A program made the translations under genes and the position numbers. DNA of 40,965 nucleotides from a virus. The notes beneath the pieces were generated by a model. The model saw only the letters and a program-made list of their open reading frames with translations, made no database searches and was not told the DNA's origin. Positions 33,222 through 40,256 of the stretch are shown here, piece after piece (positions within the stretch are counted from its first letter, which is position 1; each line of letters opens with the position of its first letter). The stretch is taken from the IMG/VR virus record IMGVR_UViG_3300010885_041357, positions 1-40,965 of that record. The stretch is one strand, 5' to 3'.

Positions 33222-33896
33222 ATGGAAAAGACAGACGCAGCACTGGGTGCTAAGGTACACGAACATTTAGTTCATTTTGGGCTTGAGACACCAATGAACT
33301 ATAAGCAGGTTCAGGTAAAGGATGATAAAAAAATTAAAGTAATTGCAAAGCATTTTACTGCAATTATGGAGGAGCTTGGTCTTGACTTGACAGATGACTC
33401 TTTGATAGATACACCTAACCGTGTTGCAAAGATGTATGTACGTGAAATCTTTACAGGATTAAATTATGACAACTTTCCGAAATGTACCCGTATTGAGAAC
33501 AAGATGGGACAGAATAACAGCTTCGTTCTTGAACGCAATGTTAATGTGCAGTCTAATTGTGAGCATCATTTCGTTGTCATTGATGGTAAAGCAACCGTTG
33601 CATACATTCCGAAAAAGACCATTCTTGGTTTATCAAAGCTAAACAGAATTGTTCAGTTTTTCTCTAAGCGTCCACAGGTACAAGAGCGTTTGACAGAGCA
33701 GATTGCTGAGACTATTTCCTACATTACAGAATCTCCTGATGTAGCTGTTTACATTGAAGGTGTTCATTACTGCGTGAAATCACGTGGTATTCAGGACGTA
33801 ACGTCATCGACCATGACGTTAGCAACGCGCGGCGCTTTTGCTGAAAGCAACTCAGAATTACGTCGTGAATTTTTAAACTCTGCAAGGATGAGATAA
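33222..33896 (+). CDS. folE: GTP cyclohydrolase I, FolE-like
   Basis: This 224-residue enzyme catalyses the first step, GTP to 7,8-dihydroneopterin triphosphate. Zinc ligands are Cys113 and His116 in SNCEHHF and Cys184 in HYCVKSRG. The conserved core VAYIPKKTILGLSKLNRIVQ and RPQVQERLTEQIAETI is intact. Length matches bacterial FolE. The ATG follows TAGGAGTTAT. With queD and queE nearby, the product most likely feeds 7-deazaguanine synthesis rather than folate. The stop overlaps the next gene's start (TAATG). Confidence 0.95.
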   Translation: MEKTDAALGAKVHEHLVHFGLETPMNYKQVQVKDDKKIKVIAKHFTAIMEELGLDLTDDSLIDTPNRVAKMYVREIFTGLNYDNFPKCTRIENKMGQNNSFVLERNVNVQSNCEHHFVVIDGKATVAYIPKKTILGLSKLNRIVQFFSKRPQVQERLTEQIAETISYITESPDVAVYIEGVHYCVKSRGIQDVTSSTMTLATRGAFAESNSELRREFLNSARMR

Positions 33897-34258
33897 TGGC
33901 AAAAGTTTATCTCTGCCAGTTTACAGATAAGCAAACTGGCAAGTTCTTTTTTAAATTTGGACATACGTCTAAAGATGATGTGCTCGATCGATTTGATGTT
34001 AAATATGATCCTCGTTATGGAGATTTTGACATTAAAGCTATTTGTAGTATTCGTGGTGACATTAAATGGTGTCAACAAATCGAAGAAATATTTAAAGCAT
34101 TATATCCAAAAAATATTTGGTTGGAAGAATATCTTGGTGATGAAAGAACGTGGGATGCGTTGTCTGGTATTACCGAGATTGTCCATTTAACAGAACAAGA
34201 GTATAATAAGGTCCGCGTTGCATTTTATAAAGTGAGAGATATACAATATGGAAAATAA
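33896..34258 (+). CDS. Putative GIY-YIG-fold small protein (T5orf172/Mug113-like)
   Basis: This 120-residue protein has KVYLCQFTDKQTGKFFFKFG followed by HTSKDDVLDRF. The pairing of a YxxxF-type strand with a KxGHT strand and a downstream Arg is the pattern of short GIY-YIG-like domains such as T5orf172/Mug113. A Glu in QQIEEIFKALYP could be the metal ligand. Typical GIY and YIG triplets are not exact, so a nuclease role is uncertain. It starts in TAATG after folE and overlaps the next gene by 11 bases, inside the DNA-modification block. Confidence 0.5.
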   Translation: MAKVYLCQFTDKQTGKFFFKFGHTSKDDVLDRFDVKYDPRYGDFDIKAICSIRGDIKWCQQIEEIFKALYPKNIWLEEYLGDERTWDALSGITEIVHLTEQEYNKVRVAFYKVRDIQYGK

Positions 34259-34628
34259 AAGTTTTATATGGGTGACGTTTCAGAAAGAAGGTATACACAA
34301 GTATCCACAAGCTGCTACTGATCCAAAGCTAGCAACGGGTGATTGGCTTGATGTTAGTTTCTTAGGTACACCTCATCGCCATATCTTTCACTTCCGTGTT
34401 GAGATGGAAGTATTCCATGATGATCGTGATGTTGAATTTATTCAAGCAAAACGTATTATGGAACGTTGGTTTAGCGATGGTACACTAGCACTAGATTACA
34501 AGTCATGTGAAATGATTGCAAAGGATCTTTATGCAAAGTGTATTAGCACGTGGCCAGATCGGGACTATGTAATTGAAGTCTCAGAAGACGGTGAGAATGG
34601 TTGCCGTATGTATTTTAACAAGGTTTAA
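34248..34628 (+). CDS. Second PTPS/QueD-fold protein next to dpdA
   Basis: This 126-residue protein looks like a divergent tunnelling-fold (PTPS/QueD) enzyme. It has HRHIFHFRVEMEVFHDD, in which HxH followed by alternating strand residues matches the HGH zinc motif of QueD. Then come VEFIQAKRIMERWF (like the DFxxLK helix), YKSCEMIAKDLYAKC (like the TxExLA helix), and VIEVSEDGENGCRMYF (like the final VxVxET strand). The reading is by motif order, not overall identity. It overlaps the previous gene and ends two bases before dpdA. A pterin or 7-deazaguanine tailoring role is plausible. A merely structural relative is also possible. Confidence 0.5.
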   Translation: MENKSFIWVTFQKEGIHKYPQAATDPKLATGDWLDVSFLGTPHRHIFHFRVEMEVFHDDRDVEFIQAKRIMERWFSDGTLALDYKSCEMIAKDLYAKCISTWPDRDYVIEVSEDGENGCRMYFNKV

Positions 34629-34630
34629 TA

Positions 34631-35476
34631 ATGATTAATTTTTGTCATATCAGTCCATCAGCTTATCTTCCTAAGTATACAAAAGATAACGGTGCTCATT
34701 TGATTCTTGCTCACCTTGTTGAAGAAGATCCCACATACAGGGACTTCTATGCAAGAATGTCAAATCGTGAATATAAGATTATGGACAATAGTGCGTTTGA
34801 GATGTTTAAACTTGGTCTACCAATGTATGAGCCAGGTAAACTAATTGAGATGGGCAACGCCTGTCAAACAGACTGTATTGTTCTTTCTGACTATCCCAAG
34901 CAGCCTTCATATGTAACTGTCAATGCAGCAAAGAAACTGATTCCTGAATTTAAAGCGAATGGATTTGATACATTCTTTGTTCCTCAAAGTGAACTAGGTG
35001 ACATGCATGATCTGGTCAATGCTATTGAGTGGGCATTGCACAATCCAGATATTAATTTGATTGGTCTTTCCATTCTGTCTACACCAATTGCTTGTGGTGT
35101 TGATGAAACAACTTTTGAGGGTGGTAAACGTAGTGATGCATATAAGATGCAACGTTACCTTTCGCGTCTTGCAGTATTTCGTGAATTGGAAAAACGTAAC
35201 TTGCTTACTAGCTTAGCAAAGAAGCGGTTCCATTGTCTTGGTATGGTTGATGGTCCAAAAGAGATTGACTTGTTACGTGAATATCACGAGTTTATTTTTA
35301 CATGGGATTCAAGTGCTGCTGTTTGGGCTGGTATCAACGGTATTCGTTTTGATAATTCGCCAACAGGGCTAATGAATGGTAAATTTGAAAAAGAAGTTGA
35401 CTTTCACCACAAAGAAGAGCATAATACATTAGCCGTTTACGACAACATTAATTATATCAATTCTCTTTGTGGATAA
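34631..35476 (+). CDS. dpdA: DpdA-like DNA 7-deazaguanine transglycosylase
   Basis: This 281-residue protein resembles the TGT-like DpdA family, which swaps guanine in DNA for a 7-deazaguanine base. Matching features of the TIM-barrel enzyme are a conserved Asp in IMDNSAFEMFKLG (D52) and NLIGLSILSTP. The late HCLGMVDGPKEIDLLREY is followed by FTWDSSAAVWAG (D226 as candidate nucleophile). It is shorter than tRNA TGT (about 370), as in phage DpdA versions, and lacks the C-terminal CxCxxC zinc site of tRNA TGT. The neighbouring folE, queD and queE supply the base precursor, which strongly supports the call. Confidence 0.75.
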   Translation: MINFCHISPSAYLPKYTKDNGAHLILAHLVEEDPTYRDFYARMSNREYKIMDNSAFEMFKLGLPMYEPGKLIEMGNACQTDCIVLSDYPKQPSYVTVNAAKKLIPEFKANGFDTFFVPQSELGDMHDLVNAIEWALHNPDINLIGLSILSTPIACGVDETTFEGGKRSDAYKMQRYLSRLAVFRELEKRNLLTSLAKKRFHCLGMVDGPKEIDLLREYHEFIFTWDSSAAVWAGINGIRFDNSPTGLMNGKFEKEVDFHHKEEHNTLAVYDNINYINSLCG

Positions 35477-35477
35477 A

Positions 35478-36065
35478 ATGAAACTGAAGGTTATAGCATT
35501 GACTGGACCCAAGGGATCCGGTAAGGATACTGTTGGACAATTAATCAAGCAGTATTTTATTGCACCTGGTTGGAGTGCTCATACAATTGCTTTTGCCGAT
35601 CCAATTAAGACAGTGGTTAGGGATTTGTTTGTATTTGAGACAATGCAAGAGTATGATGATTTCAAGAGAACTACTTGTAATTTCAGTTTACCTAAAACAA
35701 TAACAAGAGACATGCAGCTTTACCAAGTCGAAGGTAGACATCTTGTTCGTGAGATTGGTATGCTAATGCGTAAATATGATGACAAGCAATTTACCAAGTA
35801 TGTTGTTGATGAAATTGAATATCGTCCCGACGATGTTTGGGTTGTAACGGATTTACGTTTTGATAATGAGTGGTTAGTGCTTAAACAGTTAGGTGCTAAG
35901 GTAATTAACATTAAGCGACCTAATTATGAATTTGATGGACATATTACAGAGCGTGGGTTTAATGAGAGCCTTGTTGACTATCAACTGCTAAATGATGGAG
36001 ACTTGGCGTATCTTAAAACAAGAGTTAATAGTATTATGGATAGTATTATGAAGGAGTGGGTATGA
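35478..36065 (+). CDS. Deoxynucleoside monophosphate kinase, T4 gp1-like
   Basis: This 195-residue protein starts MKLKVIALTGPKGSGKDTVG. The P-loop is GPKGSGKDT at residues 10-18. Downstream, IAFADPIKTVVRDLF and VVTDLRFDNEWLVLKQLGAK are typical of phage dNMP kinases, and INIKRPNYEFDGHITERGFN carries Arg and Glu residues near the substrate. A GTG at 35469 gives three extra residues, but the ATG at 35478, one base after the dpdA stop, fits the family start better. The enzyme would turn host-derived dNMPs to dNDPs for phage DNA synthesis. It overlaps the next gene by ATGA. Confidence 0.85.
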   Translation: MKLKVIALTGPKGSGKDTVGQLIKQYFIAPGWSAHTIAFADPIKTVVRDLFVFETMQEYDDFKRTTCNFSLPKTITRDMQLYQVEGRHLVREIGMLMRKYDDKQFTKYVVDEIEYRPDDVWVVTDLRFDNEWLVLKQLGAKVINIKRPNYEFDGHITERGFNESLVDYQLLNDGDLAYLKTRVNSIMDSIMKEWV

Positions 36066-36682
36066 AGCATATTATGGGGCCTGAAAGTAGATCAACGCTA
36101 TCTAATGTTCAGGAAGGTGATGTTCAACCTAATGCTGTTGATCTTAGACTAGGCAAAGTCTTTAAAATGTCACAATCAACATTTATAATTGATGAGAAAC
36201 AAAAGGTACATCGGGGTTCGTATGAGATGAAAGCCGATCCTCTTGGCTATTACAATCTACCAGAAGGCCATTACGAAGTAGTGATGGAAAATATGATTGT
36301 AGTAGGTGATAATGAAGCTGGATGGGTTATTACAAGGTCTACATTAAACCGTAACGGCGTGTTCCTTACATCGGGGCTCTATGACTCTGGTTATGACGGT
36401 GTAATGGCGGGTGTAATGCATGTTACGTGTGGCCCTATGCGTATTCAAAAGGGTACCCGTATTGGTCAATACCTTTGCTTTAATGCAGAAGCATTGCACA
36501 AGTATGAAGGTAGCTATGGTCGTGGTAAACAACACGATATCAAATACCAAACCGAAGCATACAATGCACAGCAAGATCTAAAGGCTCTTGGCATTGATGT
36601 TGATCCAGCACTTGAAGTAGAAAAACCACCAGAACCCATTAAACGTAAACCAGGCCGTCCATTTGGGACAACAAAGAAATAA
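36062..36682 (+). CDS. dUTPase/dCTP deaminase-family nucleotide hydrolase with AT-hook-like tail
   Basis: This 206-residue protein has the superfamily motifs in order. They are NAVDLRLG (residues 24-31), ITRSTLNRNGVF (90-101), GLYDSGYDGVMAGVMHV (105-121) and MRIQKGTRIGQYLCF (126-140). These support the trimeric beta barrel that binds dUTP or dCTP. I cannot decide from sequence between deaminase and pyrophosphatase. The last 15 residues end in KRKPGRPFGTTKK, which resembles an AT-hook DNA-binding motif and is unusual for the family. AAGGAG sets the start at 36062. A GTG six bases upstream lies within that site. Confidence 0.78.
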   Translation: MKHIMGPESRSTLSNVQEGDVQPNAVDLRLGKVFKMSQSTFIIDEKQKVHRGSYEMKADPLGYYNLPEGHYEVVMENMIVVGDNEAGWVITRSTLNRNGVFLTSGLYDSGYDGVMAGVMHVTCGPMRIQKGTRIGQYLCFNAEALHKYEGSYGRGKQHDIKYQTEAYNAQQDLKALGIDVDPALEVEKPPEPIKRKPGRPFGTTKK

Positions 36683-36705
36683 ACCAACCTTAAAGAAAGA
36701 ACTAT

Positions 36706-37227
36706 ATGTCATTTGAAATTAAAGTACCTATTGGCGAATTGCAGAAAAAGAAACTATTTGTAGCAACACCAATGTATGGTGGTGCTTGTGCAGGTATGTA
36801 CACGCGTTCTATTGCTGATTTAGCCGCTATTTGTGCTAAGTATGAGATCCCTCTTCAGCTCTATTACTTGTTTAATGAGTCGTTGATTACTCGTGCACGT
36901 AACTATTGCGTAGATGAGTTTTTACGTAGCGATGCAACACACTTGATGTTTATCGATAGCGATATTGGTTTTAACCCACAAGACGTTATTGCATTACTTG
37001 CTCTGCAAACTGATGAGAGTGAATATGACATTATCGGTGGTCCATATCCTAAGAAATGCATTAGCTGGGAAAAGATCAAGATTGCTGTTGACAAAGGCTT
37101 TCTGATGAGGATCCTAACAACCTTGAGAAGTTTGTTGGCGACTATGTGTTTAACCCTAAAGGTGGCGCAAAAGAGATCCCAATCAACCAACCAGTTGAGG
37201 TTATGGAGCTTGGTACTGGCTTTATGA
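36706..37227 (+). CDS. Glycosyltransferase-like protein, N-terminal part (frameshifted)
   Basis: The true sequence runs from MSFEIKVPIGELQKKKLFVA to about residue 132 (IKIAVDKGF). It is a GT-A-like domain with TPMYGGACAGMYTRS, NESLITRARNYCVDEF and a DxD motif in THLMFIDSDIGF. After base 37101 this frame turns to LMRILTTLRSLL, which is not family-like. The neighbouring frame reads ADEDPNNLEKFVGDYVFN, which continues the protein. One missing base (likely G in GGCTTT-CTGATG) separates the two parts. The intact product would be about 285 residues, ending at 37562. The sugar and acceptor are unknown. In this block the target could be DNA, a virion protein or a host structure. Confidence 0.8.
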   Translation: MSFEIKVPIGELQKKKLFVATPMYGGACAGMYTRSIADLAAICAKYEIPLQLYYLFNESLITRARNYCVDEFLRSDATHLMFIDSDIGFNPQDVIALLALQTDESEYDIIGGPYPKKCISWEKIKIAVDKGFLMRILTTLRSLLATMCLTLKVAQKRSQSTNQLRLWSLVLAL

Positions 37228-37562
37228 TGATTCGTCGCAAGACGTTTGATGTGTACAAAGAAGCATATCCTCACCTTTCTTACAAACCAGATCATGTGCG
37301 TACTGCAGCGTTTGATGGTTCGCGTGAGATCCATGCATACTTTGACTGTATCATTGATCCAGTAAGCAAACGTTATTTGTCTGAAGACTATATGTTCTGC
37401 TACAACACAGAAAAAGCTGGTATGAAGGTTTGGCTGTGCCCATGGATGAGTATGCAACACGTTGGTAGCTACAACTTTGGTGGTAGTCTTGCTGACTTGG
37501 CTGCAATTGGTGCACCAGCAACAGCTGATGCAGGTATGCTTCAAAAAGGTAAAAAGAAATGA
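37146..37562 (+). CDS. Glycosyltransferase-like protein, C-terminal part (frameshifted)
   Basis: The ATG-started frame gives 138 residues, but coding in this frame actually runs back to about 37102. It starts inside the gene at MFNPKGGAKEIPINQPVEVM and includes ELGTGFMMIRRKTFDVYKEA, YFDCIIDPVSKRYLSEDYMF (an acidic motif common in GT-A enzymes), and MKVWLCPWMSMQHVGSYNFG. There is no ribosome binding site before 37146. It completes the enzyme begun at 36706. The end overlaps the sliding clamp gene by ATGA, so a frame loss here might also affect clamp translation. Confidence 0.8.
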   Translation: MFNPKGGAKEIPINQPVEVMELGTGFMMIRRKTFDVYKEAYPHLSYKPDHVRTAAFDGSREIHAYFDCIIDPVSKRYLSEDYMFCYNTEKAGMKVWLCPWMSMQHVGSYNFGGSLADLAAIGAPATADAGMLQKGKKK

Positions 37563-38221
37563 AATTAGAAACACGCACGATGCAGATTTTGAAAAACTTT
37601 GCATTGATTAATCCATCGATGCTGTTTCGTGAGGGTAATGTGCAGTCTTCAATAGCTGCACAGAAAACCATTCTTGCGAGAACTACATTGAAGGAATCTT
37701 TTCCTCAAGAGTTTGCTATCTTTGACCTATCTCGTTTCATTGGAATGCTTTCTCTGTTTACAGAACCTGAGCTTGAATTCAGCGACACAAGAGTAATGGT
37801 AAGTCAGGGTAGGCAAAAAGTGGAATATACTTTTGCTGATCCTGAGCTTGTTGTTGCGGCGCCAGCAAAGACACCTAATGTTGTAGATCCTGAAGTTGAA
37901 TTTACATTAACAGCAGAGTGCCTGCAATCGACTATGCGTGCCTATGGTGCTTTGCAGTCTACACACATTATTGTGCAAGGTAATGGTGAAACAATTACTG
38001 TGGGAGTAGGCAAACCAACAGATCCAACAAGCGATACATTTAAGATCGAAGTTGGTCAAACACAACATATGTTTAAATTTGCTTTTAAGGCTGAGCACGT
38101 TAAGATCTTGCAAGGTGAATACCAAGTACAAATTTCATCAAAATGGATTTCACATTTTAAAGGAGTTGATGTAGAATATTGGATTATGGCTGATACCAAC
38201 CATTCTAACTTTGGTGCTTAA
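37559..38221 (+). CDS. 45: DNA polymerase sliding clamp, T4 gp45-like
   Basis: This 220-residue protein is close in length to T4 gp45 (228). Gp45-like features are the start MKLETRTMQILKNFALINPS, LARTTLKESFPQEFAIFDLS, and FIGMLSLFTEPELEFSD. The C-terminal segment (FKFAFKAEHVKILQGEYQVQ and IMADTN) is also typical. The trimeric clamp tethers the replicase and, in T4, is also the mobile activator of late transcription by gp55. It starts in ATGA overlap with the glycosyltransferase and is followed by gene 44, the classic 45-44-62-regA order. Confidence 0.93.
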   Translation: MKLETRTMQILKNFALINPSMLFREGNVQSSIAAQKTILARTTLKESFPQEFAIFDLSRFIGMLSLFTEPELEFSDTRVMVSQGRQKVEYTFADPELVVAAPAKTPNVVDPEVEFTLTAECLQSTMRAYGALQSTHIIVQGNGETITVGVGKPTDPTSDTFKIEVGQTQHMFKFAFKAEHVKILQGEYQVQISSKWISHFKGVDVEYWIMADTNHSNFGA

Positions 38222-38226
38222 TATAA

Positions 38227-39165
38227 ATGAGAGAAGACTTCCTCTGGGTGGAGAAATACCGCCCACACACTATAGCTGACACTGTACTCCCACCCAACCT
38301 TCAAGCAACGTTCCAACAATTTGTCAATGACCAGAGTATTCCTAATTTGTTGCTTACTGGCCGCGCTGGTGTTGGTAAAACCACTGTGGCTCGTGCTATG
38401 CTCGATCAGTTGGGTGCTGATTACATTGTTATTAACGGCAGTATGCATGGTAATATCGATACTTTACGTACTGATATCCTTAACTTTGCTTCCACTGTTA
38501 GTTTTACTGGTGGTCGTAAGTATGTTATTTTAGATGAGGCTGATTACCTAAATCCCAATAGCACTCAGCCAGCTCTTCGTAACTTTATGGAAGAGTATAG
38601 TAGGAACTGTGGTTTCATTCTTACATGCAACTTTAAAAATAAGCTGATAGATCCTTTGATCTCTCGTTGTAGTGTTATTGAATTTTCTATTCCAAAAGAA
38701 GATAAGCCAAAGCTAGCAATGCGCTTTTACAAGCGTGTGATTGAGATCTTAAAGAAGGAAAACGTTGAAGCCGAACCCAAGGCTGTTGCTGGTGTTATTG
38801 AGAAGCACTTTCCTGATTGGAGACGTGTACTTAATGAGCTGCAACGATATTCAGCGACAGGAAAGATTGATGTAGGCATTCTTACCAATCTGCAAGAAGA
38901 TTCGTTTAAGCAATTGGTCGGCTTCTTAAAGAACAAAGAGTTTTCTAATGTCCGTAAATGGGTTGGTGAAAACTCCGATGTTGATACCACTACATTCTTT
39001 CGTAAGTTCTATGATCAAGCAAGCGACTTAATGGATTCACCTTCCATTGCTCAGCTTGTTCTAATCCTTGCAAAGTATCAATATCAATCAGCATTTGTTG
39101 CTGACCATGAGATCAACATAGCTGCATGTATGACGGAGGTAATGGTGGAGTGTACGTTCAAATGA
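38227..39165 (+). CDS. 44: Clamp loader large subunit, T4 gp44-like AAA+ ATPase
   Basis: This 312-residue AAA+ ATPase opens and loads the gp45 clamp. Walker A is GRAGVGKTT (45-53), Walker B is VILDEADYLN (100-109), and the sensor/arginine-finger motif is LISRCSVIEF (SRC 146-148). The N-terminal WVEKYRPHTIADTVLP is the standard clamp-loader opening. T4 gp44 is 319 residues. Its stop overlaps the next gene (ATGA at 39162). No clear Shine-Dalgarno is seen, so translation may be coupled to gene 45 five bases upstream. Confidence 0.95.
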   Translation: MREDFLWVEKYRPHTIADTVLPPNLQATFQQFVNDQSIPNLLLTGRAGVGKTTVARAMLDQLGADYIVINGSMHGNIDTLRTDILNFASTVSFTGGRKYVILDEADYLNPNSTQPALRNFMEEYSRNCGFILTCNFKNKLIDPLISRCSVIEFSIPKEDKPKLAMRFYKRVIEILKKENVEAEPKAVAGVIEKHFPDWRRVLNELQRYSATGKIDVGILTNLQEDSFKQLVGFLKNKEFSNVRKWVGENSDVDTTTFFRKFYDQASDLMDSPSIAQLVLILAKYQYQSAFVADHEINIAACMTEVMVECTFK

Positions 39166-39359
39166 AGAAGCTTACCAGAGAAGAAGTAAAACAGCGAATG
39201 ATGGAGCTTATGGAACCGATTGATAAGCAGATCTTAATGTGTGATAACGATGAAGATTTGCTTATGATAGCATGTGTCATGTTACAACGGACACAAACCA
39301 TATACACAGCAATTCTTGGTGAAAATGGTGCTCGTTTAATGTTTGAGGATCTGTTTTGA
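39162..39359 (+). CDS. Small helical protein between genes 44 and 62, function unknown
   Basis: This 65-residue protein starts at the ATGA overlap with gene 44 (MKKLTREEVKQRMMELMEPI). A start at 39126 would run inside gene 44 without need. It is all-helical by pattern (DLLMIACVMLQRTQTIYTAI). It ends overlapping the TTG start of gene 62. T4 has no gene at this place, but small ORFs are often found here in aquatic T4-like phages. It may be a replisome accessory, by position only. Confidence 0.6.
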   Translation: MKKLTREEVKQRMMELMEPIDKQILMCDNDEDLLMIACVMLQRTQTIYTAILGENGARLMFEDLF

Positions 39360-39787
39360 GTCCATTTGATTTTGTTAACAGCATAACAACCAACAAAAAA
39401 CCCTTAATGTCAGGTACGGAGAATGATGAGCTTGCTGAGAGCTCATATGTACCGTTTGTTGTTAATAAGGCTCTTTCTTACTTTCCTGATACAATCCTTC
39501 ATGCCAATGAAATGAACCGGTATGCCGGCGCTGATAACAAGCTACAATTCTCTTATCTTCTAAATAGTACTCGACCCGCAAAAAGGTTTGCAAAATGGGT
39601 GAAGCGTGAGAATCTAGAAGATGTAGAATTGGTGAAACAATTTTATAATTATAATACAGAGAAAGCAGTACAAGTACTTTCTATTCTCACGTCAGACAAT
39701 TTGCACTACATAAAACAAAAATTAGAACGTGGTGGAAACAATGACAACTCTAGAATCCCTGGTAGAGGTGAAGCTAAAGACAGATGA
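39356..39787 (+). CDS. 62: Clamp loader small subunit, T4 gp62-like
   Basis: This 143-residue protein is shorter than T4 gp62 (187). Shared segments are VNKALSYFPDTILHANEMNR, LQFSYLLNSTRPAKRFAKWV, and QVLSILTSDNLHYIKQKLER. It forms the loader with gp44. The start is TTG at 39356 (MSPFDFVNSITTNKKPL), overlapping the previous stop. No better ATG lies before the conserved part. The last 15 residues run into the overlap with regA and are probably not conserved. Confidence 0.85.
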   Translation: MSPFDFVNSITTNKKPLMSGTENDELAESSYVPFVVNKALSYFPDTILHANEMNRYAGADNKLQFSYLLNSTRPAKRFAKWVKRENLEDVELVKQFYNYNTEKAVQVLSILTSDNLHYIKQKLERGGNNDNSRIPGRGEAKDR

Positions 39788-40136
39788 AGATTTTTTGAAA
39801 GTTCGTGAAACACTTTCAAGGATAGGTGTTGCTTCAAAAAAAGAAAGGATACTATATCAATCCTGCCATATCCTTCATAAACAAGGATTGTACTATATTG
39901 TACATTTTAAAGAATTGTTTGGTTTAGATGGAAAGCCATCTAACTTTTCTGAAGAAGATGTTGCCCGCCGTAACACAATTGCTAACCTAATTGCCGAATG
40001 GGGTTTAGTAATACTTGTTGATACAAATAAGACCAAAGAGCCCATTGCGGCAATGTCTCAGATTAAAATCATACCATTTAAAGAAAAGAATGAATGGGAA
40101 TTGATTACCAAATATAGCATTGGTAGGAAGTCATAA
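39741..40136 (+). CDS. regA: RegA translational repressor
   Basis: This 131-residue protein matches T4 RegA (122 residues) closely. Examples are EDFLKVRETLSRIGVASKKE, LYQSCHILHKQGLYYIVHFK, RRNTIANLIAEWGLVILVD, and the end WELITKYSIGRK. RegA binds ribosome binding sites of early mRNAs, including clamp genes in T4, and blocks translation late in infection. The start at 39741 (MTTLESLVEVKLKTDEDFLK) is chosen over 39729 because it follows GGTGGAAACA and fits the family length. It overlaps the end of gene 62 by 47 bases. Confidence 0.93.
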   Translation: MTTLESLVEVKLKTDEDFLKVRETLSRIGVASKKERILYQSCHILHKQGLYYIVHFKELFGLDGKPSNFSEEDVARRNTIANLIAEWGLVILVDTNKTKEPIAAMSQIKIIPFKEKNEWELITKYSIGRKS

Positions 40137-40256
40137 ATGCACTTCAACATCATTGTAACTTTTAATGATGTTCTGTTTTTATTGGCCTGTATCCCTCTTG
40201 TAGCAATATTCTGGGTAATGTTTAAAGATTGGGTAAAAGATAGACATAGACATTAA
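40137..40256 (+). CDS. Tiny single-pass membrane protein
   Basis: The 39-residue ORF reads MHFNIIVTFNDVLFLLACIP followed by LVAIFWVMFKDWVKDRHRH. The ATG is directly after the regA stop with no gap, so translation may be coupled. Residues about 8-30 form one hydrophobic helix followed by a basic tail, the pattern of a small inner-membrane protein with the C-terminus in the cytoplasm. The stop overlaps by four bases the convergent minus-strand gene. A function such as lysis or superinfection control is possible but unsupported. Confidence 0.5.
   Translation: MHFNIIVTFNDVLFLLACIPLVAIFWVMFKDWVKDRHRH

Noticed and set aside
36903-37604. A 233-codon minus-strand ORF opposite the glycosyltransferase.
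   Set aside because: It spans the end of a coding gene on the plus strand, has a Cys/His-rich random composition, and is antisense to clear conserved motifs.
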